DNA of 36,330 nt from an uncultured Acetatifactor sp. (GCA_910577665.1 CAJTOJ010000035.1:1294-37623), one strand, 5' to 3'. Positions 8,610 to 17,664 are shown, counted from the stretch's first letter. Notes: generated from the sequence alone by a model not told the origin. Numbers and translations: made by a program.

Positions 8610-9734
8610 TTACTGGGGATTGTTGAATCCGTCTGCCTCTACCGGATTGTGGTCCATGGTGTTAAAGCGCAGATCCAGGAACTGCTGGTACTCCTTGAAG
8701 AACAGCCTGCGCAGGTCTTCGGAGTAACCCACCACAGCCCAGGGGAACATGTCACCGACTCTCTTCAGGAATTCCTGTGTAGTGGCTTCGTTGGGCATGG
8801 CCAATGTCACGGCAGATTTCTGTCCGCGCAGATACAGGATGGAGCTGTATGAAGTGCCGGTCTTGATGCCGTTGGTGCGGTGTGTGGTGGTACTCTGGTA
8901 AGCCCACACGATATCCTTGTTGGCGAAGGCCCGCATGGTGGCGCCACTACTGTAGTAAGTCAAGAGCCGCCCCACCTTGATACTTCCATTCTTGGTAATA
9001 GAGGTGGCGGAAGCATAGTCAGATTCCACATAGGACTCGCTGTATCCGGCATTCACAATATCCTGGCGCAGCTTCTTCAGATAGCCGCCGGTGGCAGCTT
9101 TCACGATCCGGAGAATGCCGATGACCAGACAGACAACACCACCTGCAAAGCCAATCAAAAATACAGCATTCATGCTGGCCGGGCTGGCATATACATTGAT
9201 ATAATAAGGAAGGGTCATCTGCTCGTACTCTGCCTCTGTGAATCCTTCCGTGCCATCGTCATAGACGAAAAATTCTTTGAAATAACGGAGTTCCTCCTCA
9301 TCCAGCTTCTTGATTTCGCCTAAGAAGGAAATGGGGTCAGAATAGTAGCCTGCAGCTGTATTTTCAAGCATTTCATCCATCTGGCTCCTGTACTTTACGG
9401 GAACCTTGATGGCCATATAGCGCGTATCTGTGCTGTTTTCATCGCCGGTCCAGATCACATAATACAGGCTGGTGGTCTTCTGGGTATATTTGGGAGCGCT
9501 TTCCTGGTATTCATATTCTTCTATGCACATACCAAAATTTACTGTCACATTGGCCTCCACCAGTTGTCCGGGACGGATCTTATCAGGGGCTAAATCCTCA
9601 AAAGTGGTGTAGCCGAACGCAGCGGAAAATGCCTTTGCACCCAGGAATACGGTAAGTGCTACTCCGGCGATCAGCAGGATGATGGTTCCCAACAGGGAAC
9701 TTTTCAAAGATTTTTTCTTAAGCTCGTCAAACAT
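8610..9734 (-). CDS. Two-TM membrane protein of unknown function (DUF6709-like)
   Basis: A 374-residue protein on the minus strand with a GGAGGAG ribosome site before its ATG. The first hydrophobic span is at about residues 14-36. An extracellular-type region of about 150 residues follows, a second span lies near 190-212, and the C-terminal cytoplasmic half contains a beta-rich domain with many Ser/Thr/Tyr residues and a tail near PWAVVGYSEDL. I think it matches a Lachnospiraceae family annotated as DUF6709, but I cannot confirm this and no function is known to me. It stands alone, with its own promoter (9772-9800) and a terminator behind it. The C-terminal half could be a PH-like fold (speculation). 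Confidence 0.8.
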   Translation of the reverse strand: MFDELKKKSLKSSLLGTIILLIAGVALTVFLGAKAFSAAFGYTTFEDLAPDKIRPGQLVEANVTVNFGMCIEEYEYQESAPKYTQKTTSLYYVIWTGDENSTDTRYMAIKVPVKYRSQMDEMLENTAAGYYSDPISFLGEIKKLDEEELRYFKEFFVYDDGTEGFTEAEYEQMTLPYYINVYASPASMNAVFLIGFAGGVVCLVIGILRIVKAATGGYLKKLRQDIVNAGYSESYVESDYASATSITKNGSIKVGRLLTYYSSGATMRAFANKDIVWAYQSTTTHRTNGIKTGTSYSSILYLRGQKSAVTLAMPNEATTQEFLKRVGDMFPWAVVGYSEDLRRLFFKEYQQFLDLRFNTMDHNPVEADGFNNPQ

Positions 9735-9771
9735 TTTATCTCCTCCGACATGAAAATTTTAGCTAATATTA

Positions 9772-9800
9772 AGTATAATACTTTAGGCCGGGATTCGCAA
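9772..9800 (-). promoter_or_regulatory. Predicted sigma-A promoter for the minus-strand membrane protein
   Basis: On the minus strand TTGCGA (9795-9800) and TATACT (9772-9777) are separated by 17 bases. They lie 38 bases upstream of the start codon at 9734, with a GGAGGAG site in between. The same AT-rich segment shows a TATAAT on the plus strand (9774-9779), but without a good -35. Confidence 0.6.
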
Positions 9801-9971
9801 GTAATAAAAGGAAGGTTTTTTCATGTTTTATGCCGGATTTCCACAGGGTCTGGAAAGAAATGGTTGCACAAGGGATGCAGGATGCGTTATATTGGAAAAA
9901 GCAGGAAAACATGCATCATGCAGGACAGATGGGGAAGGGGCGTCCGTTGCGGCGGACAGGAAGGAGCAGAT

Positions 9972-11645
9972 ATGAAATTTCGGGACATGCCATACCAGCG
10001 CGTGGACTTTGCGCAGGTAGAAAGCAGGATGAAGGAACTGATGGAGGCATTTGACGGGGCAGCGGACGGGCCGGGGCAGTTTGCGGTCCATAAGCAGTAT
10101 TATGAACTGATGGACCAGGTGAACAGCCTGGTGACCATCGGCAACATCCGCTTTGATGTGGATACGGCAGATACTTTCTACAGCCAGGAACACGAGTACT
10201 ATGACCAGCAGCTTCCTGTTTTTCGGAATTTGGTTCTGGAATATGAGAAGAAGCTGTACGATTCTCCTTACCGGGCGTACCTGGAGGAGAAGATCGGGCC
10301 GGTGGCTTTCAAGAACATGGAGATTGCCAGAAAGGCCATGGATGAGAAGCTGATTCCTCTTATGCAGGAAGAGAACACTCTGGTCATGGAGTACAATAAG
10401 CTGATCGCCGGCGCTAAGATTGATTTTGACGGCAAGGAACTGAATCTGTCCTTGATGCGTCCTTATACGGTGAGCAGGGACAGACAGGTGCGTCAGGCTG
10501 CCTGGGGGAAGATCAGCGCCTTTTTCCAGGAGAACAAGGAACAACTGGATCAGATCTTTGACAAGCTGGTGAAGAACCGCACGGCCCAGGCACAGAAGAT
10601 GGGATATGGGAATTACCTGGAGCTGGGCTATTACCGCATGAACCGCAATTGCTATGGCAAGGAGGAAGTGGAGGCCTTCCGCAGCCAGGTGAAAGCCTGT
10701 TTTGTGCCCTTTGCGGAAAAGCTCCATGAGAGGAGAAGACAGCGTCTGGGCCTGGATGAACTGAAATTCTATGATGAGGCAGTCTATTTCCCGGAGGGGA
10801 ATCCAGCGCCCATAGGTACCCCGGATCAGATCCTGGCGGCAGGACAGAAAATGTACAGGGAACTGTCCCCTGAGACCGGGGAATTCTTCGACTTCATGAT
10901 GGAAAATGAACTTTTCGATGTGCTGGGGCGTAAGACAAAAAGGGCAGGCGGTTATATGACATATATTCCCCTGTACAATTCCCCCTTCATCTTCGCCAAT
11001 TTCAATGGTACCAGCGGTGATGTGGATGTGATCACCCATGAGTGCGGTCATGCTTTCCAGGGATACCTGGCGGGCAAGGATCCCATAAGGGAACACGCAG
11101 ACATCACCATGGAGACAGCAGAGATCCACTCCATGGCCATGGAATTTTTTGCCGAAAAGTGGATGCCGCTGTTCTTCGGGGAACGGGCAGGGGACTATGT
11201 GGACATGCATCTGGAGGATGCAGCGGCCTTTATTCCCTATGGCTGTATGGTGGATGAGTTCCAGCACATTGTGTATGGGAATCCTGGGATGACACCAGAA
11301 GAGCGGAATGCGGCCTGGCTGGAGCTGGAGAAAGCATACAGGCCCCATATGGACTACCAGGGGGATCTTTTCCTGGCCCAGGGCGGTTTCTGGCAGAAAC
11401 AGCTCCATATCTACAATTATCCACTTTACTACATTGACTACTGCCTGGCCCAGACCTGTGCCCTGCAGTACAAGGTGAAAATGGACGGGGACTTTAAGGG
11501 CGCCTGGGAGAGCTATCTGCGGCTCTGCAAAATGTCCGCCAGTGACTTCTACACCAATATGATCAGAGAGGTGGGTCTTGGGAGTCCTTTCGAACCCGGA
11601 TGCCTTAAAAATATTGTGGAAAAACTTGAAAAATATGTGAAATAA
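9972..11645 (+). CDS. M3 family oligoendopeptidase (PepF-like)
   Basis: A 557-residue cytoplasmic zinc metallopeptidase of family M3, of normal length. The active-site HExxH is H356-E357-C-G-H360, followed about 25 residues later by a glutamate-rich segment (METAEIHSMAMEF) that supplies the third zinc ligand. These enzymes degrade short peptides in the cytoplasm. I choose ATG 9972, with AAGGAG directly upstream. The open frame extends back to 9750 but that part reads like non-coding DNA and lacks a ribosome site. No signal peptide is present. It is not obviously co-transcribed with its neighbours. Confidence 0.93.
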   Translation: MKFRDMPYQRVDFAQVESRMKELMEAFDGAADGPGQFAVHKQYYELMDQVNSLVTIGNIRFDVDTADTFYSQEHEYYDQQLPVFRNLVLEYEKKLYDSPYRAYLEEKIGPVAFKNMEIARKAMDEKLIPLMQEENTLVMEYNKLIAGAKIDFDGKELNLSLMRPYTVSRDRQVRQAAWGKISAFFQENKEQLDQIFDKLVKNRTAQAQKMGYGNYLELGYYRMNRNCYGKEEVEAFRSQVKACFVPFAEKLHERRRQRLGLDELKFYDEAVYFPEGNPAPIGTPDQILAAGQKMYRELSPETGEFFDFMMENELFDVLGRKTKRAGGYMTYIPLYNSPFIFANFNGTSGDVDVITHECGHAFQGYLAGKDPIREHADITMETAEIHSMAMEFFAEKWMPLFFGERAGDYVDMHLEDAAAFIPYGCMVDEFQHIVYGNPGMTPEERNAAWLELEKAYRPHMDYQGDLFLAQGGFWQKQLHIYNYPLYYIDYCLAQTCALQYKVKMDGDFKGAWESYLRLCKMSASDFYTNMIREVGLGSPFEPGCLKNIVEKLEKYVK

Positions 11646-11786
11646 CTTCCCTTTTCCCAAGAAATGCGGTAGAATAAGCTTTGTGTTTTGAGATCCTGGC
11701 TTAAGTCTGCCTTAGGAACCCGCGAAAGGGCCAGGCAGGGAGTTGGATAGACAAAGACAGGGAAGGAAAGGGAGGAGACATTTACT

Positions 11787-13457
11787 ATGTCTAAGAAGGA
11801 GATAAAGGAGACGGAAGAAAAAAAGGAAAAAATCATTACAAAATATGACCGGAAAGTCCAGCGCCGGAAGGAGCAGAAGGAGAAGGAAGAGAGGGAAAAG
11901 CGTGCCAGCATGATCACGGGAATCGTCATTGTGGTGGCGCTGGTATGCCTGGTGGCTTCTTTTCCGATCCGCACCTATCTGACGGTGAACGGCACCTTTG
12001 TGGAAGTGGCAGGAGAGAAGGTGTCCAGGGTAGAGTTTGATTACAATTACAATCTGGTGAAGAACCAATATGTAGCCCAGAATGGCTATATGCTCAGTTA
12101 CTTCGGCCTGGATCCCTCAAGGGATCTCTCCACCCAGATGTATACGGAGACACTGACCTGGCAGGACTTTTTCGAAGAGCTGGCGGCAGAAAACCTGGTG
12201 AACAACAAGGCGCTGAAATTGCAGGCCGGGAAGGCAGGATTCACCTATGATACGGCCCAGGAGTATGCAGAATATGAAAAGGCCATGAAGGACGCTGCAT
12301 CTGAGGCAGGTGTGTCCCTAAAGGAGTATGTGAAGCAGCTGTATGGTCCCTATGCCACCATGTCCCGTCTGGAAGGCATTGTGAAGGAGACCATGGTGAT
12401 CGGTGCTTACTACGATGCCATGGAGGAGGAGAGACGCCCCTCCGGTGAGGAGATTCAGGCCTACTATGATGAAAACATGGATAGCTATGACTCTGTGGAC
12501 TACCGCGTGGTTACAGTAAATGCAGAGCTTCCAACAGAGCCTACAGATCTGGCTGACCCTGTGGAGGACGAGACACCTGCAGAGGGAGAAGGGGAGACCG
12601 AAGGTGCCGAAGGGGAGGAGGCCCCATATGAGCCATCCGAGGCGGAGATTGCGGCTGCAATGGAGGAGGCCAAAGAAGAGGCAGACAAGGAACTAAAGAC
12701 AGTGTCCAGGGAAGGCGAGCTGAATGAGAATGTGAAGCGCTCCGATGCGTCCTCCCTTCTTAGGGACTGGCTGTTCCAGGAGGGCAGGAAGGCAGGTGAC
12801 ACAACTGTCATTGAAGATTCCACCAACCACAGGTACTATGTGCTGGCCTTTGAGAAGCGTTATCTGGATCAGACACCTACAGCCAATGCCCGCGTCATCA
12901 CCACCCAGGAGGACAATGGCCAGGCAATTCTGGACGAGTGGGCCGCAGGAGCCGCCACAGAGGAGAGCTTCGGGGAGCTTGCAGACAAATACAATCCCAC
13001 TTCCGGCGTGGAGGGCGGCCTGTACAAGGGGCTGGTGTATGACAACATGGCCCAGGAGCTGACGGAATGGGTCTTTGACAGTGCCAGGGCACAGGGTGAC
13101 ACCGCTGTCATTACGGTGCCCCTGGGAGAGACCCAGACCACTTACGTGATGTACTATGTGGGAGTCAATGAGCCGGAATGGTACCTCAATATTGAAAATA
13201 CCCTGCTGATTGAGGCCATGAACAATTATATGGAAGAGATCAGCGCAGACTGTAAAGTGGAGGATCCCAAAGGTAATCTGAACTATCTTGCGGTACGGGC
13301 TGCGGAGGAAGCGGCCAGGCAGGAGTCCCAGGACGCAGAGGGGGAGAGCCAGGCAGCAGACGGGGAAGGCAGCCAGGATAGCCAGAGTGGTCAGGACAGT
13401 GAAGGAGGCCAGCAGACAGAAGAAGACAATACAGAAGACAGTGAAGAGAGCCAGTAA
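11787..13457 (+). CDS. Membrane-anchored parvulin-like (PpiC/SurA-type) foldase-like protein
   Basis: A 556-residue protein: a highly charged Lys/Glu-rich cytoplasmic segment (1-42), one membrane span (about 43-65), then an extracellular region with a SurA_N-like helical part and two parvulin-like halves. The first, from residue about 237 (VDYRVVTVNA), is interrupted by an acidic Glu/Gly-rich insertion (about 252-285). The second begins near 368 with ARVITTQEDNGQ. True parvulins usually read ARHIL there, so the catalytic-type histidine is missing from both. The tail (about 511-556) is rich in Gln, Ser, Asp and Glu. It probably works as an extracytoplasmic chaperone rather than an isomerase (inference). 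GGGAGGAG precedes the ATG, and a terminator follows at 13556. Confidence 0.85.
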   Translation: MSKKEIKETEEKKEKIITKYDRKVQRRKEQKEKEEREKRASMITGIVIVVALVCLVASFPIRTYLTVNGTFVEVAGEKVSRVEFDYNYNLVKNQYVAQNGYMLSYFGLDPSRDLSTQMYTETLTWQDFFEELAAENLVNNKALKLQAGKAGFTYDTAQEYAEYEKAMKDAASEAGVSLKEYVKQLYGPYATMSRLEGIVKETMVIGAYYDAMEEERRPSGEEIQAYYDENMDSYDSVDYRVVTVNAELPTEPTDLADPVEDETPAEGEGETEGAEGEEAPYEPSEAEIAAAMEEAKEEADKELKTVSREGELNENVKRSDASSLLRDWLFQEGRKAGDTTVIEDSTNHRYYVLAFEKRYLDQTPTANARVITTQEDNGQAILDEWAAGAATEESFGELADKYNPTSGVEGGLYKGLVYDNMAQELTEWVFDSARAQGDTAVITVPLGETQTTYVMYYVGVNEPEWYLNIENTLLIEAMNNYMEEISADCKVEDPKGNLNYLAVRAAEEAARQESQDAEGESQAADGEGSQDSQSGQDSEGGQQTEEDNTEDSEESQ

Positions 13458-13555
13458 GCGGCCGGAGGGAAACGATTCGAGCCAGGACATGGGGAGACCA
13501 TGGGGGACTGGCAGTGACAGGAACCGGTTTCCGGTAAAGGCAGGACAGGATACAG

Positions 13556-13584
13556 AAGGCGGCGGGGAGACTCAGCCGCCTTTT
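13556..13584 (+). terminator. Rho-independent terminator after the parvulin-like gene
   Basis: An 8-base-pair stem (AAGGCGGC / GCCGCCTT) with an 11-base loop, running into TTTTCT. It separates this transcript from cca. Confidence 0.8.
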
Positions 13585-13681
13585 CTATAGACAGGGAGCA
13601 GCGCTTTAGCCCGGACAGATTCCCTGGGGCAGCAGCAGCACCTGTGTGCCAATGGATATTCCAAAGGAAGGAGGCGGATTT

Positions 13682-15046
13682 GTGGAACCAGGGATTGTAA
13701 TCGACCTGCCCCCAAAGGCAGAATATATACTGGAGACCCTGTACGGTGCGGGCTATGAGGCTTATGTGGTGGGGGGCTGTGTACGGGATGCCATTCTGGG
13801 CAGAGAACCCGAGGACTGGGACATCACCACTTCTGCAGAGCCAAAACAGGTGAAGGCATTGTTTCCCAGGACCATTGACACGGGCCTCCAGCATGGTACC
13901 GTTACGGTGATGCTGGGCCAGGAAGGATTTGAAGTCACCACATACCGGATAGACGGGAAGTATGAGGATGGCAGACATCCTGCCCAGGTACAGTTTACTC
14001 CCAGCCTCAAGGAGGATTTAAGGAGACGGGACCTGACCATCAATGCCATGGCCTACAACAGGCGGGAGGGGCTGGTGGATGAATTCGGGGGACTGGCAGA
14101 CATCCGGGCTGGCAGGATCCGCTGTGTGGGGAATGCAGAAGAACGGTTCGGGGAGGATGCCCTGCGGATCCTGCGGGCCATCCGCTTTTCCGCCCAGCTG
14201 GGCTATGAAATCCAGAAGGAAACACAGGAGGCCATCCGCAGCCTGGCTCCCACACTGGAGAAGATCAGCCTGGAGCGAATCCAGGTGGAGCTGGTGAAGC
14301 TGCTGTGTTCCCCCCACCCGGAAGTATTGCGGCTGGCTTATGACAGTGGTGTCACAAAAGTGTTTCTGCCGGAATTCGACAGGATGATGGAGACAGCCCA
14401 GAACCATCCACACCACTGCTACAGTGTGGGGGAACACACACTCCATGCCCTGTGTTGTGTGGCACCTGGACGGATATTGCGGCTGGCGGTTCTGTTCCAT
14501 GACATGGGGAAACCGGATACCCTGGAGGTGGACGGGGAAGGCATTACCCATTTCCACGGTCATGCCCGGGCAGGCGCTGCCATGGCCCGGGAAGTTTTAA
14601 GGCGGCTGCGGTTCGACAATGAAACCACCTGCCAGGTGTGCCGTCTGGTGCTTTTCCATGATTATGGCAATGGCCAGGAGCCGGACCTGCGGGCAGTCAG
14701 GCGCCTGCTGTATAAGGCAGGGGAAGACATCGTACCAGACATTTTTGCACTGAAACGGGCTGATATCCTGGCCCAGAGCAAACTACAGCGTGAGGAGAAG
14801 CTGCACCGGGCAAGGCAATGGCAGTTGCTTTGCGAAAAGGTACTGGAGGAGAGACAATGCGTCTCCTTGAGAGACCTGGCGGTCACAGGGAAAGACCTGC
14901 TGGGACTTGGTATGAAGCCTGGGCGAAGGCTGGGGGACCTGCTGGAACGTCTGCTGCTTCTGGTGCTGGAAGATCCGGACCTGAACACCAGGGAAGCACT
15001 GCTGGCCAGGGCCAGGGAGATGCTTACAGAAATGGAAACAGGATAA
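13682..15046 (+). CDS. cca: CCA tRNA nucleotidyltransferase with HD domain
   Basis: A 454-residue class II nucleotidyltransferase that adds or repairs the CCA end of tRNAs. The head domain has GGCVRDAILG and the metal-binding D45-W-D47, then RRDLTINAMA and the neck region ERFGEDALRILRAIRFSA. The C-terminal half carries an HD-type phosphohydrolase core (HHCYSVGEHTLHAL, VLFHDMGKPD). I choose GTG 13682 because AAGGAGG lies seven bases upstream; the frame remains open to 13646 but without a ribosome site. It is followed by a coat-type gene with what looks like its own sporulation promoter. Confidence 0.95.
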   Translation: MEPGIVIDLPPKAEYILETLYGAGYEAYVVGGCVRDAILGREPEDWDITTSAEPKQVKALFPRTIDTGLQHGTVTVMLGQEGFEVTTYRIDGKYEDGRHPAQVQFTPSLKEDLRRRDLTINAMAYNRREGLVDEFGGLADIRAGRIRCVGNAEERFGEDALRILRAIRFSAQLGYEIQKETQEAIRSLAPTLEKISLERIQVELVKLLCSPHPEVLRLAYDSGVTKVFLPEFDRMMETAQNHPHHCYSVGEHTLHALCCVAPGRILRLAVLFHDMGKPDTLEVDGEGITHFHGHARAGAAMAREVLRRLRFDNETTCQVCRLVLFHDYGNGQEPDLRAVRRLLYKAGEDIVPDIFALKRADILAQSKLQREEKLHRARQWQLLCEKVLEERQCVSLRDLAVTGKDLLGLGMKPGRRLGDLLERLLLLVLEDPDLNTREALLARAREMLTEMETG

Positions 15047-15075
15047 CATACTTTTGTAACCCGTCTCATAGTATA
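15046..15075 (+). promoter_or_regulatory. Possible mother-cell (sigma-E/sigma-K type) promoter of the CotS-family gene
   Basis: CATAGTATA at 15067-15075 fits the sigma-K -10 consensus CATAnnnTA exactly and partly resembles the sigma-E -10. Fourteen bases before it is ACATACT (15046-15052), similar to the sigma-E -35 KMATATT. It sits directly behind cca and about 70 bases before the CotS-family start. A hairpin with loop CTTC (15087-15108) would lie in the leader. Confidence 0.4.
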
Positions 15076-15144
15076 TAAAGACCTTTAGGAACTGTCTTCA
15101 CAGTTCTTTGGCAAGGGGTTTGAAAACGATGGGAGGGTCTTAAG

Positions 15145-16155
15145 ATGAACGACAGGTCAGTGGAGCTGCTGGAGCAGTATGAGGTGGAAGTGCATGGCAC
15201 CAGAAAGGGAAGGGGAGCCATCCTGTGTGATACGGATCGGGGGACATTGATCCTAAAAGAGTATACAGGAAATGCGGGCAGGATAGCGTTACAGAACCTG
15301 CTGTTGCAGGAGATTGCACGCAGGGGGCAGGTGAGGGCTGAAACCATCATTCCCACCAGGGAGGGAGAACTGCTCACCCAGGACATGGACGGCACAAAAT
15401 ACCTGCTGAAGACCTGGAGCGATGGCAGGGAGTGCAATATCTATGACAAAGGGGAGTGCGCGGAGGCTGTGAGGCTGCTGGCACGCCTGCATGGCTGCAT
15501 GGAACTTCCCGCGGACACGCCGGGACTGCCAGAGCGCTTCTCCCAGGAGCGGGAATACGAGAAGCACAACCGGGAACTGAAACGGGTGAAGAAATACCTG
15601 CAGCAGCGGGGACAGAAGACCTGGTTCGAGATCTGCCTTCTGAATGATTTTGATTTCTTCCTGGAACAGGCCCTTACGGTGACAGAGGAATGGCAGGCAT
15701 ACAGCAGTTCCTGCCAGAATCTGGACCAGGAGGCAGGGGGTTTTAGGGACTTCTGCCATGGGGATTACCAATATCACAATATATTAAGGGGAAGAGAAGG
15801 GTGGTTTCTGGTAAACTTTGAGAAATGTCTGCCCGATAATCCCATTAGAGATGTATACCTGCTGATGCGCAAGTTCCTGGAGAAGGGCAACTGGTCTGTG
15901 GCACTGGGCAGGGAACTTCTGGAGACATATGGAAAGGAACGTCCCATCGGGGCATATAGCTGGATTGACCTGTACTACCGTCTGTCTTACCCGGAGAAAT
16001 TCTGGAAAATTGCCAATTTCTACTACAATTCCGGGAAAGCCTGGATACCGGGGAGGAATCAAGAGAAACTGGAGAAACTGGTAGCACAGGAGAAGGATAA
16101 ACAGAGTTTTCTGGATGTGGTTTTCCGGGATGTAACCCGGAGGGCGCATGGATAA
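15145..16155 (+). CDS. CotS-family kinase-like spore coat protein
   Basis: A 336-residue protein with a phosphotransferase/kinase-like fold of the CotS/YutH type. The catalytic-loop motif is HGDYQYHNIL (205-214). The later metal-binding position, normally DF, reads LVNFEKC, with Asn in place of Asp. That suggests weak or no kinase activity, though some Clostridia members may share it (uncertain). N-terminal beta strands (GRGAILCDTDRGTLILKEY) match the nucleotide-binding lobe. GGGAGG stands before the ATG. CotS proteins of Bacillus are in the inner spore coat. It is followed after ten bases by the PEGA gene, so the two may form an operon expressed in sporulation. Confidence 0.82.
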   Translation: MNDRSVELLEQYEVEVHGTRKGRGAILCDTDRGTLILKEYTGNAGRIALQNLLLQEIARRGQVRAETIIPTREGELLTQDMDGTKYLLKTWSDGRECNIYDKGECAEAVRLLARLHGCMELPADTPGLPERFSQEREYEKHNRELKRVKKYLQQRGQKTWFEICLLNDFDFFLEQALTVTEEWQAYSSSCQNLDQEAGGFRDFCHGDYQYHNILRGREGWFLVNFEKCLPDNPIRDVYLLMRKFLEKGNWSVALGRELLETYGKERPIGAYSWIDLYYRLSYPEKFWKIANFYYNSGKAWIPGRNQEKLEKLVAQEKDKQSFLDVVFRDVTRRAHG

Positions 16156-16165
16156 GGAGCGTTAA

Positions 16166-17569
16166 GTGACAAAAAGAAGCTATCGCAAGAAGAACACAGG
16201 GAGAAAGGCAGTGGCAGTGATGGGGCTGACAGCCCTGCTGGCAGCGGCAGCCCTGGGAATCTATGCTTATTTTATGGATCAGAACGGTGGGGAGAACCCA
16301 AAGGATACGCCCCTTTCCACACCGGTACCGGAGAGGGCAGATACAGGATTCCTTGTGGCAGGCCCGGACAATTATGACTCGGCAGATACGTGCCTGCTGG
16401 TGGAACAGGATGAGGAAGAGAATACAATGACTTTCCTGAACCTGGAGCTGGGCAGAAGATATACCCTGTCTGTGGATGGCACGACACGGTTTATGGACAA
16501 ATATGGGGACGGGCTTTCCAAGGAACAGGTGGAGCCGGGGGATATTGTGGACATCACATTCCTGAAGACCCAGAAGCATCTGACGACCTTGCAGCTATCC
16601 ACCCAGTCCTGGACCTACACAGAGGTAGAGCGCTATGAGATCAATTCCGTGAGAGGATGGGTGTCCATCGGTGCCGAGACCTACCGTATCACCTCCAACA
16701 CCCAGTATCTGTCCGAGGGCCGTCCCATTGAGGAGATGGATCTGAACCCGTCAGATATTCTTACGTTTCAGGGAATCGGCAAGCAGGTGCTCTCTGTAAA
16801 GGTGGAAAAAGGACATGGCTACCTGCGTCTGGAGAACGATGCCAGTTTTGTAGGGGGCTGGATCGAGATTGGACAAGCCCTGATCCAGAGGATTTCCGAA
16901 GGCATGCTCCTGCTGGTGCCGGAAGGAAGCTATCAAGTGAATATCAGTCACAGAGGGGGCGGGGGAACCAAGGAGGTGGTGATCCGCCGGAATGAAGAGG
17001 TGACGCTGGATATAGGCGATCTGGAGGTTCCGGAGCCGCAGTACGGAATGGTCCTGTTTTCCATGGATCCGGCCGGGGCACAGCTGTATATTGACGGATC
17101 CAAGGTGGACACTTCCGGTCCTGTATCCCTGGAATATGGCCTGCATCAGATGATTGCCAGGGCAGAGGGATACCAGTCCGTGACCCAGTATATCCGGGTG
17201 GGTCAGGAGTCTGCTGGGATCAATGTGGTGCTGGATGCCAACAGGACTGAGGATTCCAGCACAGACAGTTCCCTGCCAGGTTCTACCGACACCACATCCG
17301 GCTACTACAAGGTGTATGTAGATGCACCGGAAGGAGTGGAAGTATACCTGGACGGGAATTATATGGGAGTGACGCCCTGCAATTTCAAGAAAACAGCTGG
17401 CACCCATGTGATTACCCTGCGGAAAACAGGATATACTACAAGAAGCTACACCGTACAAGTGGATGAGGAGGCAAAAGATATCTCATACTCTTTCGCGGAT
17501 CTGGTGGCAGGAGAAAGCTCTCTTACGGACAGTGTGTTAAACGGTATGTGGGACAACCTGTTACAGTGA
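16166..17569 (+). CDS. Membrane-anchored PEGA-domain protein
   Basis: A 467-residue protein starting with GTG, with AAGGAG about nine bases upstream. It has a basic N-terminus, one membrane span (about 13-35), a Thr/Pro-rich linker, and a beta-rich middle. Two PEGA repeats follow: about 292-345 (YGMVLFSMDPAGAQLYIDGS) and about 378-432 (VYVDAPEGVEVYLDGNYMGV). PEGA domains are short surface modules of unclear role, often in proteins that bind other envelope components. No catalytic motif is seen. Its location behind the CotS-family gene hints at a spore or envelope function, which is inference. It is followed by two alternative hairpins (17584-17664). Confidence 0.8.
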   Translation: MTKRSYRKKNTGRKAVAVMGLTALLAAAALGIYAYFMDQNGGENPKDTPLSTPVPERADTGFLVAGPDNYDSADTCLLVEQDEEENTMTFLNLELGRRYTLSVDGTTRFMDKYGDGLSKEQVEPGDIVDITFLKTQKHLTTLQLSTQSWTYTEVERYEINSVRGWVSIGAETYRITSNTQYLSEGRPIEEMDLNPSDILTFQGIGKQVLSVKVEKGHGYLRLENDASFVGGWIEIGQALIQRISEGMLLLVPEGSYQVNISHRGGGGTKEVVIRRNEEVTLDIGDLEVPEPQYGMVLFSMDPAGAQLYIDGSKVDTSGPVSLEYGLHQMIARAEGYQSVTQYIRVGQESAGINVVLDANRTEDSSTDSSLPGSTDTTSGYYKVYVDAPEGVEVYLDGNYMGVTPCNFKKTAGTHVITLRKTGYTTRSYTVQVDEEAKDISYSFADLVAGESSLTDSVLNGMWDNLLQ

Positions 17570-17583
17570 CTCCCGCGGGCAAT

Positions 17584-17664
17584 GAGCCAGGTGTATGCGC
17601 CAGCATCCATCTGGCTCTTGCAGCGAGGGTCAACAACCTCGCTGCGAGTAGCAGGGTTGTTGGC
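17584..17664 (+). repeat. Cluster of inverted repeats with mutually exclusive hairpins
   Basis: Three structures can form. GAGCCAG / CTGGCTC (17584-17590, 17611-17617) encloses a smaller ATGC/GCAT hairpin. GCAGCGAGG / CCTCGCTGC (17620-17628, 17637-17645) makes a perfect 9-base-pair hairpin. GTCAACAAC / GTTGTTGGC (17629-17637, 17656-17664) with inner CTCG/CGAG competes with the second. No strong T run follows. It may act as a 3' end of the PEGA transcript or be a dispersed intergenic repeat. Confidence 0.6.

Noticed and set aside
9750..9971. N-terminal extension of the M3 peptidase
   Set aside because: The frame is open but the M3 family length and the ribosome site favour the start at 9972.
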